A stretch of DNA of 64,000 nucleotides. It comes from Cephalotus follicularis. Its lineage: Eukaryota > Streptophyta > Magnoliopsida > Oxalidales > Cephalotaceae. Under the pieces are notes generated by a model. The model was given only the letters and a program-made list of their open reading frames with translations, did no database searches and had not been told where the DNA came from. Both the position numbers and the translations under genes were made by a program. The stretch covers positions 201,490 to 265,489 of the forward strand of contig BDDD01000418.1 of assembly GCA_001972305.1 (NCBI GenBank). Direction: 5' to 3'. The number at the start of each line of letters is the position of its first letter. The first letter of the stretch is position 1. Of the stretch, positions 11,117 to 22,855 are shown piece by piece.

Positions 11117-12750
11117 CTTGCTCAGCAAAAATAGGAAGGGAAAGGAAGAGCGCAATATACATATAAATATCAGGAGGAAGAGAGATAAGGAAACGTTAGA
11201 GCTACCAACTCAGTGAAAAAACCTCAAGAAACAGTAAGGTGCCGAGGAGCCAACCACTCCAAAAATCAAGCAATGATCAAGGACTCCGAGGATCGAAATG
11301 ATCAGAGGAACACTGGTACCGTGCTAGGTCACTTGTCATCCACACCATGAAACACACACATACATGCACATACACCACTGCCAGAACCACCTCGACCATT
11401 AACAGTAACAGCTCCGCCGTAACTACATCGGCGATGTCATGGGTTACAGTATTGTACACATACCTCATATACGGATATAGATATGCACTTCCAGAGCACA
11501 ACACCACATGAACTTTGATCAAAGGGATACATAAGCCTCCCTCGTCGGCAATCACATTGGTCGATCATCAACTAAGGGGCCTGTGAATCACCGCTCAACT
11601 CCACCCTTGTCGAAAATGACAGAGGAGAACTTCAACCGAGAGGCAAGTGAATCACCACTCAACCGTCTCTATTCGGCAATCTTATGTCCCAGCACTCAGC
11701 ATGGTCAGGCCAAAGAAGTAGTGGATCCATTGGCTGTTCTCACACATGTCGCCGCCATAGACCAACGGAATGAGCATATCTAGGTAATGGAACCCGGGCA
11801 CAGTCACACCCAACAGCCCATCATAGACAATGAAACTGCTGCATGGAATTGGGATCGAACGCCACACTCCTCCTCAGCCATGCGAGTCTCACAGCCGAGC
11901 TTACCAGTATCCAGCATCCGAGAACAATACATGATATTAATAAGCATGAAATACTATAACAGTAGGGGACAACATATCAACCTAGGACACCGAGCACACA
12001 CACTCGAAAACAGTATATCATCATGCTGAATCAACATGGACAGTAGGGAAAACATACCCTGGTAAAGATAACATAATGAAAAGAAACAAGGCACATTATA
12101 AGAATACCACTCTCAGATCAAATGATAGAAAATGGAGTATCCCACTCACTAGCTGCTGCAAGCCTGTCCTCGAACTAGCTTCCTTGTTGTGCGGACTCCA
12201 CGTCTGGATCTTCTTCTACAAGATCAAGCACACGCAACAGACTCAGAATTGTCCAACTAACACATACCCGAGCAAACAATGCAAGAACATCGACAAGGAT
12301 ATGGCTACAACAAAGCCATACTGGCCTTCATATCCACCACTCCACCTCCAAACGTAACGTAGGAAATGGGTACGTCGGACGGCTCTAACGATCCTAGAAG
12401 AAGAACACTTACCTTGCTAACGTGCAGCCGGTAAGGACGTTCCAAACCTCAGGGTTCATGATCGAAGCTTCAAGGGGAAATGGAGAAGAAGAAAGAGAGA
12501 AACATTCAAGCAAACTCAATTTTCAAGGCACAACTGACACAAGTATACCAACTACTTGCATTCAGTCAAACTAACCTACCAAAAAGCGAAGCTTCCCTAA
12601 CACACTTCACACTTACCAAGACATACATCTCAAACATCTTCTTAACCCATTGGGCCTTACTATAATAAGCCCAACACTTAGTCCATCAAGAAAAGTGAAA
12701 TTTCTTAGGCCCAAGTATTAATTTACCCATAATTAACACGGGGTGTTACA
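10404..12750 (-). mobile_element. 5' LTR of element A (2347 bp)
   Basis: In element orientation the LTR starts TGTAACACCCCGTG at 12750 and ends GGATCCTTCA at 10404, immediately before the primer site. It is non-coding and AT-rich near its 5' end, with repeated aagcccaa-type phrases (12640-12720) that other LTRs here also have in U3. It contains the long microsatellite at 11011-11114. Unlike most LTRs of the window it has no GTCGAC-type array. The left boundary is placed from the primer site and the CA terminus. Confidence 0.75.
11011..11114. repeat. Compound microsatellite (ACA)n(AC)n(AT)n
   Basis: Roughly 21 bp of ACA repeats pass into about 40 bp of AC and then about 40 bp of AT dinucleotides. 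Open frames across it on both strands encode only poly-Cys/Val, poly-Ile/Tyr or poly-Gln/His runs and are artefacts of the repeat. It lies within the LTR of A. Confidence 0.97.
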
Positions 12751-13800
12751 CTTGCAATTGATCGAACAATTTCTCAATGTGTGGAAGAGGATACTTGTTC
12801 TTGATCGTGGCTTTATTCAACATTCGGTAGTCAAACAATACAGGTGCAGCACATGGGGAAACACTAGGTCGAACAAAGCCTTTGTCGATCAAATATTGCA
12901 ACTGCAATTTAAACTCCCTCAACTTTGCAGTAGCCATTCTATATGGTGCCTTAGAAATAAGAGCTGTACTCGGCATGAGATCGATGACAAACTCCATATT
13001 CCTCTTTCGGTGTCAACGAAACCAAATTTGCAGGAAATACATCGGGAAATTCATTTACAATAGGAATTTCCTCAAGGTTCATACCTTTCTCCTTTCTGCT
13101 GTGAATCACATAGGCCAAATATCCTTCGTATCCATTCTCAAGATACTTCGATGCCAGAGTGAAGGATATAATCGATGTCGAAAATCCCTTGTCTCCCATA
13201 AACTGGAAAGTAGTACCATTGGTCAGATAAAAATCCACTACCTTGCTGTAACAGTCCATACAAGCACGATGAGCTGACAGCCAATCCATACCAAAGATGA
13301 CATCGAAGTCACAAATGGGCAACACAATAAAATCCGCATACAATGAAATGCCCGGCATAGATATCTCGCAAGTCCTATACACAGAATCCGTACACATGGA
13401 ATCTCCAATAGGTGTACTCACATCCAAAATATATGGCATACAGTCAGGTGCTACATCTAAGCATGATGAAAATTGTGAGGAAATAAATGAATGTGATGCT
13501 CCAGGATCCATAAACACTCTAGAGAAAAAAACCATAAACATACAATGTACTTCTAACAACAGAAGTTGACTCTAAAACATCTGTCTGTGTAAAAGCGAAA
13601 ACTCTACCTTTCATGATGCCCTTTCCAGTATCTCTCCGCTGCGAAGGCCCAGTTGCAGTACCGCTACCACTCACCGGCCCTGTAGGCACTTTTGTTTGAC
13701 TCTTTGGGAAATCTCTTACTGAATGACCAGATGCCCCACACCTGAAGCACAACCTTTTGTTTTCCCAACAATCTTTCTGCTGATGGCCTGCACGACCGCA
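12751..13800 (-). pseudogene. Element H: zinc knuckles, protease and start of RT
   Basis: On the minus strand an intact knuckle CFHCGRAGHQQKDC (about 13755-13796) is followed by a second one whose last cysteine is lost (CFRCGASGHSVRDF). The protease has [13 protein letters not shown] where the family has D-S/T-G-A, so the residue next to the catalytic aspartate is proline. ILG-type protease sequence appears as [14 protein letters not shown] begins at about 12997 and stops at FDQLQ where element A has inserted. Frame changes occur near 13519 and 12951-12997. The copy is non-functional. Confidence 0.87.
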
Positions 13801-14025
13801 GTGAAAGCAAACTCCAGATCTCGCATTACTCCCCTGACTAGGAGTACCCTCAGTAGCAGTCTGTTGGGACCTATTCTTTGATCATTTTGTTGGGGAGCCA
13901 CTACCTTGCCATTTTGATGATGCTGGCCTAGACTGTGTAGAGGTTTGCTTGCTCTGCTGTGTGCGACCCCTCTCAGCACGGTCTTCATTCGATATGTTCT
14001 CCATCAATCTAATTTTTTGAGTGAC

Positions 14026-14766
14026 CTACACAAAAGTTCCCAACTCCATAGCTCTAATCCTTGACCAAAGATCCGGTCGTAGCCCTCTCAAGAACCTTCG
14101 TATTTTCTTCTCTTCATCTACTACCATATAGGCTGAGTGTTTGGCTAGCTCCATGAACTTGGCCTGATATTCGGCCACTGTCATCTCACCTTGACGCAAC
14201 TCTAAGAGCTCCGTCTCCCTATGCTCACTCTCCACACATGGCACATAAGTTTCAAAGAATTCTACCTGGAACCTATCCCAAGTACTGTCAAGCCTCATAG
14301 ACCCCCACTTTGCCTTGACCATCTTCCACCAATGAGTGGCCTCATCCCATAACTGGTAGACATCAAACTTCATCTTATGAACGTCAGTGCAACCCATAAC
14401 CTCAAAGATCTTCTCCAGATCTTGCAACCACCTCTCTGCAATGGTAGCATCAAGCTCTCCTATGAAGCTAGGAGGGTTCTGTCTCATGAATCTCTCGATA
14501 TTCCTTCCAAACTGGTTGCCATCGTCACGTACACAATGATCATGAGCCATGTATCAAGGCTGAGATTGAGCGTTATATCTGCGCATCTCCTCCATGAGAG
14601 CCACATTAGTAGCCATCTGTTGCTGAAAGTAATCCGCAATATGGTCCATTGGATCCCCCCCTTCGTTCGCTCCTTGAGGAATATCTACCCCTTAAGGAAC
14701 ATTTGCTTCTTGAGGAACATTTGGGTCGACAGCTCGAGCCCTTCCACACCTCCTTCTACCTCCATT
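14026..14766 (-). pseudogene. Element H gag
   Basis: The main open piece (14026-14550) holds DGNQFGRNIERFMRQNPPSF, ATIAERWLQDLEKIF, ATHWWKMVKAKWG and ETELLELRQGEMTVAEYQ, which are retrotrans_gag signatures. Upstream to about 14766 the frame reads an arginine-rich leader and DPMDHIADYFQQQMA, with stops near 14555 and 14694. The same order is found in F gag. The start codon could not be fixed. Gag is the structural protein of the cytoplasmic particle. Confidence 0.85.
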
Positions 14767-14859
14767 TTGTTTCCTATAAGGAAGATGTAATTAGTCATCT
14801 CAAGGAAATAATATATTAATTGCCAATGAACTTATCCAAGATAAGCATATATGGAGTAT

Positions 14860-14871
14860 GCTTTGATACCA
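14860..14871 (-). other. Primer-binding site of element H
   Basis: The minus strand reads TGGTATCAAAGC, one mismatch from the Met-tRNA complement, four bases after the LTR end at 14876. Confidence 0.85.
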
Positions 14872-14875
14872 CTGT

Positions 14876-15166
14876 TGTCACACCCCGTTTTCATAATAGA
14901 CACTGAGGTCGTCGACAATTAACAAGTATATTCAGCTTATGCAAAAATCAGGGAAACTAAAAATTTCCAAAACAGTTTATATCTTGCAGAAGCATTAAAA
15001 CATCAGCCGAAGTAAAACTGTAACATGCATCTCATACTACATGTTGTTTAACAACATAAATAATCCATCAATAATTGCCCTCAAAACGGAGCATGATTAA
15101 ACATTATCCATTTGATACACAAATCCATCAATAACATTAGTCTATTGATTACAATAACAATTTAAT
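14876..15166 (-). mobile_element. 5' LTR of element H, 3' (U5) end segment
   Basis: This 291-bp stretch starts TGTCACACCCCG on the plus strand, next to the primer site of H. It ends where the LTR of F begins at 15167. Its phrases (ttcagcttatgcaa, gcagaagcattaa) parallel the U5 ends of F (15225-15300), so it is the same LTR family. The remainder of this LTR resumes at about 31806. Confidence 0.85.
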
Positions 15167-15674
15167 TGTGAAACCCCGCTTTCGATAAACACACATAGAA
15201 GTGGTAAAGGTAATTAACATCAAGATTCAGCTTATGCAATTACCGTAAAATTTAAACTTTTAAACAAGATCTCAGTTGCAGAAGCATTAAACTCATAAGC
15301 TGAAAAAATATGTAACGTGTATCCCATATTGCATGCAACTCAATACAAGTCTATCATTGTTAAAAGCCCATAAACGGATCGTGATCCATGATACATTAAT
15401 CAGTAGCATCTAAAAGTCTAGTGAACCAAAAAATACGATACACAACACACAAAGGGACATAACCCCTGTAAAACATTATTAAAACTTGTACTTCATCCAT
15501 GCTGGTTCCCAAGCTGGTCCGCTGCATCAATCTGTAAAGTAGGGGGTTAGCCTTTGTCCCCACTCGGCTAAGTCATAAGAGTACTTTGGGATCAACATTA
15601 CATGCATGTCATGAAATGTATGCGTAGATGATGCAGTGCAGTAGAAAATATAAGTTTATATATATATATATATA

Positions 15675-16065
15675 TATAGCAGAGAATGTGGTCTGCTCGG
15701 TGCTCTTTAAGCAGTACACAATTGGGCGCTAGTCTTTTCTATGCCTTGAAGGACTGGTCTACTCAGCACGCATGAGACTAGTATGGTCGGCAACCTTATG
15801 GACAGGTCTGCTCGGCATGCATGGACTAGTCTACTCGGTGACCTTATGGACAGGTCTGCTCGGCATGCATGGACTAGTCTGCTCGGGAGCGCTAGATTGG
15901 CTCCACGTTAGTTTCTTCTCTAAGTACTATTCAAGTACTGAGCATTATTACCTGGCTAACACAAGAATTTGATATATATATATACATACCCATTTATCAA
16001 CACATCAACCAAAATCCTAACACCTATCCAATCATAATCTAACAAACAAAACAACCATAACAATA
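15675..16065. repeat. Extra segment in F 3' LTR with 48-bp tandem repeat
   Basis: The 5' LTR of F passes directly from the tatata run into gaaaaaatatataag (29585-29605), whereas here about 390 bp intervene. The left part carries a 48-bp unit (ccttatggacaggtctgctcgg at 15794 and 15842) and several CTCGGCATGCATGG / GCTCGG words. Similar CATGC-CTCGG words are frequent in LTR P1 (42740-43550). Either it was lost from the 5' LTR or gained here; both copies are flanked by TA runs, which could mediate a deletion. Confidence 0.7.
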
Positions 16066-16864
16066 TATATATGAAAAAAGATATAAGTTAGCAGTATAGT
16101 AAAATAACAGTAGGGACATATATATGAAAATATATGTATGAACCAATAGTACAGTGGTAGCTCGGCCAGAGCTACATCAATAGGCACAGTAATGTCCGAA
16201 TAAGACCAGCAAATAGTATAGTATGTCCACAAAGGGACTAAAAAATAGGCAGGCAGTATGTACAACGCCGCCAACTCCTGGCCCCACGTTGCACTTCGAC
16301 TTCGGTCCCTTCTCCAGGCAACCAAGCAAGACAACAGTACAGTACAGTGAGTTACCCAGCCAACTCATGTCTCCTAGGTGAACCTTGCCACTAGCCAACG
16401 CTGGCAGTATTCGACATGCAACTAGTGGCTCAAGCACAAACACATAAAATTCACAGAGCAAACAGTGAATAGTCACAGTAAACTGTGCAGTAAACAGTAC
16501 AGTAATGATCGTCAGATCAACAACAGGAAGTTTATTTAAAATATTTTCGAAAGTCATAAATATTTGAAATATGTATTTCCAGTAGTGGAAAATAGTTTTA
16601 AACAGTTCAGTAGGTGGAAATCGGTTTCCTAGTTGTTCAAAAATATGTTATTATCAAATATCTATTTCGTACTCAAAATAGTCATTTTCAGTTTCACATG
16701 TGCATTTCTAAATTAACATAGTAATCTAGAAATCATAAGCAGTTTATAATCAGTCAATAAACAGGCAGTAAACGGTACATATGCAATGCATACAGAAGCC
16801 CTAATGCATCCTAATCGGAGTCGGGATCATGGCGCATCATTTTAAGCAAGAGAGGCCCAATCAG

Positions 16865-16985
16865 CAGCTTGGCAGACGACTGGATTCTTCACCAGTCGGC
16901 TGTTCTGGGTAATCAGTACATGAGTAGTCGGCTGGTTCCTTCTACCAGTCGACTGTTCATCAGGCAGTCGACTGTTATCCTTCAA
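16865..16985. repeat. CAGTCGRCTG motif array in F 3' LTR, left part
   Basis: Five to six copies of AGTCGGCTG or CAGTCGACTG lie here in 120 bp. The array continues at 19990 on the far side of solo LTR D. The unsplit version is at 30405-30680 in the other LTR of F. Confidence 0.88.
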
Positions 16986-16986
16986 C

Positions 16987-19923
16987 TGTAACACCCCCGA
17001 TTCGGAACCGGGATCACTCCCGATTCGGAATCGGTGTGTCACACAAAACTTAACTAAAACATATCAAAGATCTTAATCTTAATCTTAATCTTAATCTTAA
17101 TATTAATCATTATCAATACGTGGTGGTTCTAAAAATCTGAAAACATGTATAATCATGGAACATAACTGAATCTGAAACATTATATGAAAACTTTGTCATA
17201 AACCAAAATGTCATAATCCCAAAAATCACAATACTGTTTAGATAACTGGCCTATACACGACCATAACACTACTAAAAACATAACCGAACCAATCTCCTAG
17301 ATGATCCTTAAACATAGGTGACATCTCGCTCATCACACATTTCCCGGATGTTGTCCCAGAATACCTGCCGCATGGAAAACAAAACACGGCTGAGCAAACC
17401 TCAGTACGGATAGAGAATCATAAAACATAAAACGATAATTTAAAAGATAAAAAATACCTGAATCTTTAAATATCATATGCCTTATGCATAAAATAATTTA
17501 ACATTATTTTCAAAAGCGAAGGTAAGTAGTCATTCAATGAATTCAAAACAAATATCCAATTTTCAAAACATTGTTCAAATTTCAAAACATAATCCAAGTT
17601 CAAAACCAAATCTAAATTCAAAACAGTATCCGAATCAAACGTTCAAACTACTTTAACGTCAGCCAAGTTAAAGATTTCAAAATAAAAACTTATCCGATTC
17701 CATAATCTCATCATAGAGATCCAAACATATAACAGAGACTTATCCGATTCCATAATCTCATTACCGAGATCCAAAGTGCATACATATGTGCATAGGTGCA
17801 AGGGGTTCATGAGGCCCACATGCCAAACGGAAAGATGTGAATGGCACTACACAGTCAATCCCCAGAATCCATATCCTTAACATAACATATAACGAGAGTC
17901 GACCCATACGCCTCTATGACACATATCGGATCCATAAGTCCACCTCATGGGACTTATTCATAACATAGAGAGACGCCGTAGTCAAATCACACTGCTACGG
18001 AAGTGTCATGTCCCCGTACCAGGCCTACGACATGCCTATGGTACCTCCATAGGTAGGAAATATCTTTGTGTATATCCTTATTTCAAAAACATTGCTTTAT
18101 TTCTAAAAACAATTTAAAAATGTAAACAAATTTTCTGAACATTTTCTGAACATAGCAAAATCATTACATAGCATCAACTCATTTATTTTCCACTGTAAAG
18201 AGATAATCGTATCATACATAAAGTCAAGAACATTAAATTCGCAAAATGTCAACTGACTTTTATTTTCAAAATCGTATTGAATCATAAAACCTAGCCCAGT
18301 TCATAAAACAGAAGGAATCACATTTGAATTCATTTCAGTAAAACCGTAGGAAGAGACCAAGAATGAAGAATCGGTACGTTATCCATAAAGTAAAGCTTTC
18401 TTTTTACTATAAAAACAGTAGGAGGGTATCAAGGAACGAAACATCCATACTTTAATCATAAAAAGTGAAACGGTATAGATCCAATAAAATCAGATAGACA
18501 AAGAGCAAAAAATCCGTACATTTCAACAAACAGATTCGATTAAGATAAAACCGAATGATAACTAAAACAAAGAATCCAGATTTTATTCTCAAAACAGAAC
18601 TGAATTTGTGCTCTAATAAAATCAGTAAGAGTGTATCAAGAAACGAAGATCCATACCTCATGCAATCACCAAAATAACCTTAAGAATATAAATCGAGACT
18701 TCTCTAGACCGCTCCTCGGCTGTTGCAAACATCTAACAGAAATAAAATCGTTCTCATAAGGACTTGAAATAAAACCAGACCTCAACTCATGTGTCATTGT
18801 ACACAGATCATAACCATATAAGATAATAATTGGTTTGTTAAGTCTAATTCGCAGAAGTCTCATCTAAATATAATTTCGAATTCGCTAAGGTAAGTCCAAT
18901 TTGTCCAATTCATCCAATTTTGAATCATAATACTAGTTCAGCTCATAATATCGTAAAACGATTACATAAATACATAATTCAACCAAAAACAGAATTCAAC
19001 AGAGTAGGGTTCAGAGTTTACCGAAAGCAGACGGAATAGATAACAGAGCCATAATCACACCGCGGAATCGGAGAGGATCACACCTATGCGGAGAACGGAG
19101 TTGGAAACTGTCAAAAACGTATCACCAGAGACTGCCGCGCGTACGCTCACGCGCCGCCACTGGCCGGCTCGTGTCTGTCATGCACGGTCGACCAGTAGCA
19201 GTGAGGGTCAGATCCGGAGCATTTGAGGCCAGGGATCACATATCCGGGGAACGTTTGCCACAATGCTGCCGTATTTGGCCGGAACGAAGACATTTGACCG
19301 TGGTTGACTTTGCGTCGATCTGCTTTTCCGGCGTCGCCAAAGGTCGGGGTTGGTCGGGTTCGCTTCCTTTGGACGCCAGGATGCCGAATATGTGATTGTC
19401 TTGTCGTGACGATCACCGAAGATGGAGCTATGGCGTTCGACAGTGGCAGGGACAGAAGACGTCGCGCACGCCGATTGGGCCGTTGGCCAGTGCAGGGGTT
19501 GGGTCCGGTGGACTTAGGAGGTCGTGGGGGTTCAACCGGTGCCTTCGCTGGTGCCATATCAGTACCGACACAGACGGCAGAGGTAGAGAGGGGAGAGAGA
19601 ACGAGAGAGAGAGAGAGAGAGGGTGGCGGGGAGAGAGAGAGGGAGTGGGAGAGAAAACAATTTTTAATATAAAAGTAGGGTTTTTTTAAATGTTTAAATG
19701 CTGAAATTGAGTTTTAACAAATAAATAAAATGCCAAAAAATGTTTTATTTAATCATGGACTTAATATCAAAACCCACTAGGCTAAGGCCAAAACCCGCTT
19801 AGCCTAGCCAAAAGCAAAACAAACCGAAAAATGGGCAGTCCACATACCGAAAAAAAAATCAACAGCCCATACGAAACATATCGAAAAACCCTAAAATTCT
19901 ACACGGAAAAGCGGAATATTACA
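16987..19923 (-). mobile_element. Solo LTR D (2937 bp), TSD TCAAC
   Basis: It starts TGTAACACCCCCG and ends GAATATTACA, flanked by exact TCAAC duplications (16982-16986 and 19924-19928). The 5' LTR of F near 30500-30530 gives the corresponding uninterrupted site. It is related to the B family: the block with gtccccgtaccaggcctacg (18009-18028) and the ctgccgcatggaaaacaaaa block (17365) occur in B1 at 3311 and 2823. It has no CAGTCGACTG array. A GC-rich, CpG-rich block lies at 19080-19570, and a (CTTAAT)n run at 17077-17106. Open frames in the GC-rich block overlap on both strands and are not credible genes. Confidence 0.92.
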
Positions 19924-19989
19924 TCAACAGTCAACTATTTCAGTTGAGCAATTTAAGAAATCGTTAAGATAATACTTCCTGCCATTTTC

Positions 19990-20095
19990 TGGATAGGATA
20001 TCGCAAGCACAGTCGGCTGTTTTCCTTCGACAGTCGGCTATTTCGGTTGAGCAGTCTGTTGTCTTCCTTCGACAGTTGACTGTTCTGCGAAACCA
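19990..20095. repeat. CAGTCGGCTG motif array in F 3' LTR, right part
   Basis: Four degenerate copies (ACAGTCGGCTGTT, ACAGTCGGCTATT, CAGTCTGTTG, ACAGTTGACTGTT) continue the array interrupted by D. They correspond to 30590-30680 in the 5' LTR. Confidence 0.85.
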
Positions 20096-20914
20096 GTTAC
20101 ATGCAATCCAATATATATCACTCAAACAGATCATTGTAAGCATCCATATATATTCTCAAGATAGAATATCATCAATCAGTATTCAAAAGGTTCATAGAAC
20201 ACAACAGTAAACATGCATTTTATCCAGCAATTCAATACCAAGATAAAACTCAACATGCATGTACATGAACTCAAATGATTCTCAACAGTAAGCATGACAT
20301 GCGAAAAAACCAGTAGTAACCATGGCGTAACAACTGAACATCATAGCTCATACAAGCAGGCAACCAGTCATAGGACATTCAATAATCTTGAGCTCAAAAT
20401 ACAAACATAACTTCCCCTATCTTTTGATTTCAAGTTAGGAATCTGTAAGTCCACCTCTTTGTGTTCCAATAGTGACGTTTTGATCTCCCCAGATGCTTTA
20501 GCTGCAAATACAGTAGCTCCAACCCATCACGTCCAAACTCCTCTTGGTTCAACAATTTGAGAATCTCTCTCACTTTCTCTCATGATTCTCCACTGTTTCT
20601 CTTTGTAATTTCTCATTGGTTTCTTTCCTTGCACGCACTGGGCGAGAGAGATGAAGAGGATAGCGTTTTATGCAGGTGGTTCTCTCTCTCTTTCCTCCAA
20701 CCCATTTCCCATGGCACTAAATGCCATACCCTCTCATATCTGCATGCACACACACACATGACTGATTCTCCCTATCCCATGTCTTGCATGGTGCACAGGT
20801 GTTCACTCTTCCCTCATTATGGGCCGCATGATGCACAGATGGCACACCCTTTCTCCTTGTCAGTCGTTGCATGTGATCTCATCACATGCAACAATACAGA
20901 GCATAAACGAGCCG

Positions 20915-21060
20915 ACTATTCTTTCCCTCCAGTCGGCTGTCCTCTTGGATGTGGTTTCCAGGTGGCTTGACAGCCCTCCAGTCGGCGGTTCGTCACACCA
21001 GTCGACTGTTCCATTAAACGGTCCACCAATCGGCTGGTCTATTGCACCAGTCGACTGCCC
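20915..21060. repeat. CAGTCGGCTG motif array near the 5' end of F 3' LTR
   Basis: Five to six copies (for example CCAGTCGGCTGTC, CCAGTCGACTGTT, CCAGTCGACTGCC) lie 150-300 bp from the LTR terminus at 21211. The other F LTR has the equivalent array at 31500-31650. Confidence 0.88.
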
Positions 21061-21211
21061 CCGTCAATATTTCAAGAATCATACTTCTAAGTGTTTTGAT
21101 TTGATTTGCGAATCAAAATATTATCCGGGAAATTTATCTTTATCATCAATGTAATAACAAGATTACATTTGCAATTTAAATATTACAACGTATGAATTCC
21201 CGGGCGTTACA

Positions 21212-21229
21212 TCCACCCCTCCTTCAAGG
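21212..21229 (-). other. Polypurine tract of element F
   Basis: The minus strand reads CCTTGAAGGAGGGGTGGA directly before the LTR start TGTAACGCCC. Such a purine run primes plus-strand DNA synthesis in LTR retrotransposons. Its position confirms that 15167-21211 is the 3' LTR. Confidence 0.88.
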
Positions 21230-21257
21230 AATTTCGTCCTTGAAATTAAAAACAATT

Positions 21258-22855
21258 CTAGAACAAGTGCGGGTAACGCTCTCGGATATGCTCCTCACGT
21301 TCCCACGTGGCTTCATCTGGTCGGTGGAATTGCCATTGAACCGTTACCATGAAGATGGTTTGGTTCCTCAAAGTCTGCGCCTTCTAATCTAGAATCCGCA
21401 CAGGTAACTCCTCACAAGATAAGTCATCTCGTATAAGAATAGTATCAAAACCAGGACATGTGACGTGTTTAGGATATATCTCCTCAGCATAGATACATGA
21501 AAGACGTTGGGCACGTTTGACAGTGCAGGAGGTAAGGCAAGCTGGTAGGCTACCTCCCCAACACTTTCCAAAATATCGAAAGGACCAATATAGCGTGGAG
21601 CTAATTTGCCCTTTTTCCCAAACCTTTGCACCCCCTTCCATGGTGAAACCTTTAAGAACACATGATCACCAACACTGAAGGTCAAAGGCCTCCTATTGAC
21701 AGTGTCCACATAGCTCTTTTGTCGACTCTGAGCGGCAAGTAGCTTCTCTTTAATCATCCTGATCTTTCCTGAAGTTTCCTCCACTAACTCAGTCCCGAGT
21801 AAAGGTCGCTCCCCGACCTCATCCCAACAAACAGGAGATCTGTACTTCCTCCCATATAGTGCTTCAAATGGTGCCATGTCGATACTAGAATGATAGCTGT
21901 TATTATAAGAGAACTCTATCAAAGTAATGTCATCCTCCCATGTACTAGCAAAGTCAATAACACAAGCCCGTAGCATATCCTCCAAGGTCTGGATGGTACG
22001 CTCATAATGCCCATAGGTCTGAGGGTGAAAGGCAGTACTCAGGTTCAGGTTCGTCCCAAAAGCTATATGAAATCTTTTCCAAAAGTTGGAGGTGAAGATG
22101 GCATCTGTATCACATTTGATGCTGACTGGAACACCATGTAGCCTCACTATCTCCTTCACATACAAACGAGCCAGCTTGCTCATAGAATTAGTAACGTGTG
22201 TGGGTAGAAAGTGCGTTGATTTCGTGAGTCTATCCACGATAACCCACACGGCATTGTGACGGTTCTGAGTCAGAGGAAAACCCGAAACAAAATCCATAGT
22301 AACATGCTCCCACTTCCACTTTGGAATTGGTAAAGGCTGTGAAACCCCTGCCGGTCTCTGGTGCTCGGCCTTAACTGTCTGGCAAGTCAAACATCTTGCC
22401 ACATACTCTGCAATCTCTCTTTTCATGCCAGGCCACCGGTAATCCCTCTTCAGGTCTTGGTAATTTTTTGCGCTACCAGGGTGAGTGCTGTACTGAGATT
22501 TATGAGCCCCAAAAAGCAACTCACTCTTCAACCCATGTTCATTCGGGAGACACACCCGTCCCCGAAATCCTAAAACACCATCGGCATGTACCCAAAAATC
22601 AGACTCCGAGTCCAGATTCTCTCGAATATGCTGCAATTCAGGATCGTGTTCTTGAGCGTTGTTTATTTTTTCAAGCAAAGTTGGCTGTACTTTCATACTA
22701 GCCATAAAGACTCTAGGTGACTGATTAAACGGAAACCACTCTTCGAAGTCCTCTAACATTTTCCATTGCGATACCATCGCATTGGCAACCATAGCCTTGT
22801 GACTTAAGGCATCAGCGACCTCATTCACTTCCCCGAGTGGTACTGAACACTGCAA
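21258..22855 (-). pseudogene. Element F integrase with C-terminal domain
   Basis: The 488-codon open frame (21389-22855) has the HHCC domain (HPGSAKNYQDLKRDY, ARCLTCQTVKAEHQ) and the catalytic core. The acidic residues are present in TMDFVSGFP, CDTDAIFTSNFW and ERTIQTLEDMLRA. The C-terminal region contains VGDHVFLKVSPWKGVQRFG, GPFDILE and VFHVSMLRRY. In another frame the end continues as EATWEREEHIRERYPHLF and stops at 21258, typical of the pol end in this kind of plant Ty3 element. The two frames show at least one frameshift near 21400. Integrase would insert the DNA copy in chromosomes. Confidence 0.92.

Larger units (their letters stand above)
2445..12750 (-). mobile_element. Element A: Ty3/gypsy retrotransposon, interrupted, 3' end off window
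   Basis: Reading from right to left the element has a 5' LTR (10404-12750), a Met-tRNA primer site (10389-10400), a leader, gag, protease, reverse transcriptase, RNase H and integrase. The order protease-RT-RNase H-integrase is that of Ty3/gypsy. It is interrupted by solo LTR J in the leader, solo LTR B1 in the integrase, and LTR K further along the integrase. The rest of integrase and the 3' LTR lie left of the window. A is inserted in the RT gene of element H, where the H frame stops at 12751; the candidate duplication is CTTGC (12751-12755), whose partner is out of view. Confidence 0.85.
15167..21211 (-). mobile_element. 3' LTR of element F, split by solo LTR D
   Basis: On the plus strand it starts TGTGAAACCCCGC (a decayed TGTCACACCCCGC) and ends GGGCGTTACA at 21211, next to the polypurine tract. 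It aligns along its length with the 5' LTR (25950-31800). Differences are solo LTR D (16987-19923) and an extra segment of about 390 bp (15675-16065). Landmarks shared with the other LTR include the aaagtaggggg..cactcggctaa block (15536-15570) and the region 20100-20500. Confidence 0.88.

Noticed and set aside
10710-11216. Open frames across the microsatellite at 11011-11114
   Set aside because: They encode only dipeptide runs dictated by AC/AT repeats.
17077-17106. Possible telomere-like or satellite repeat (CTTAAT)n
   Set aside because: The unit is not a plant telomere repeat (TTTAGGG) and only four to five copies occur; it is a microsatellite in LTR D.
19147-19689. Overlapping open frames on both strands in LTR D
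   Set aside because: GC-rich DNA has few stops; no domain, start context or conservation supports a gene.
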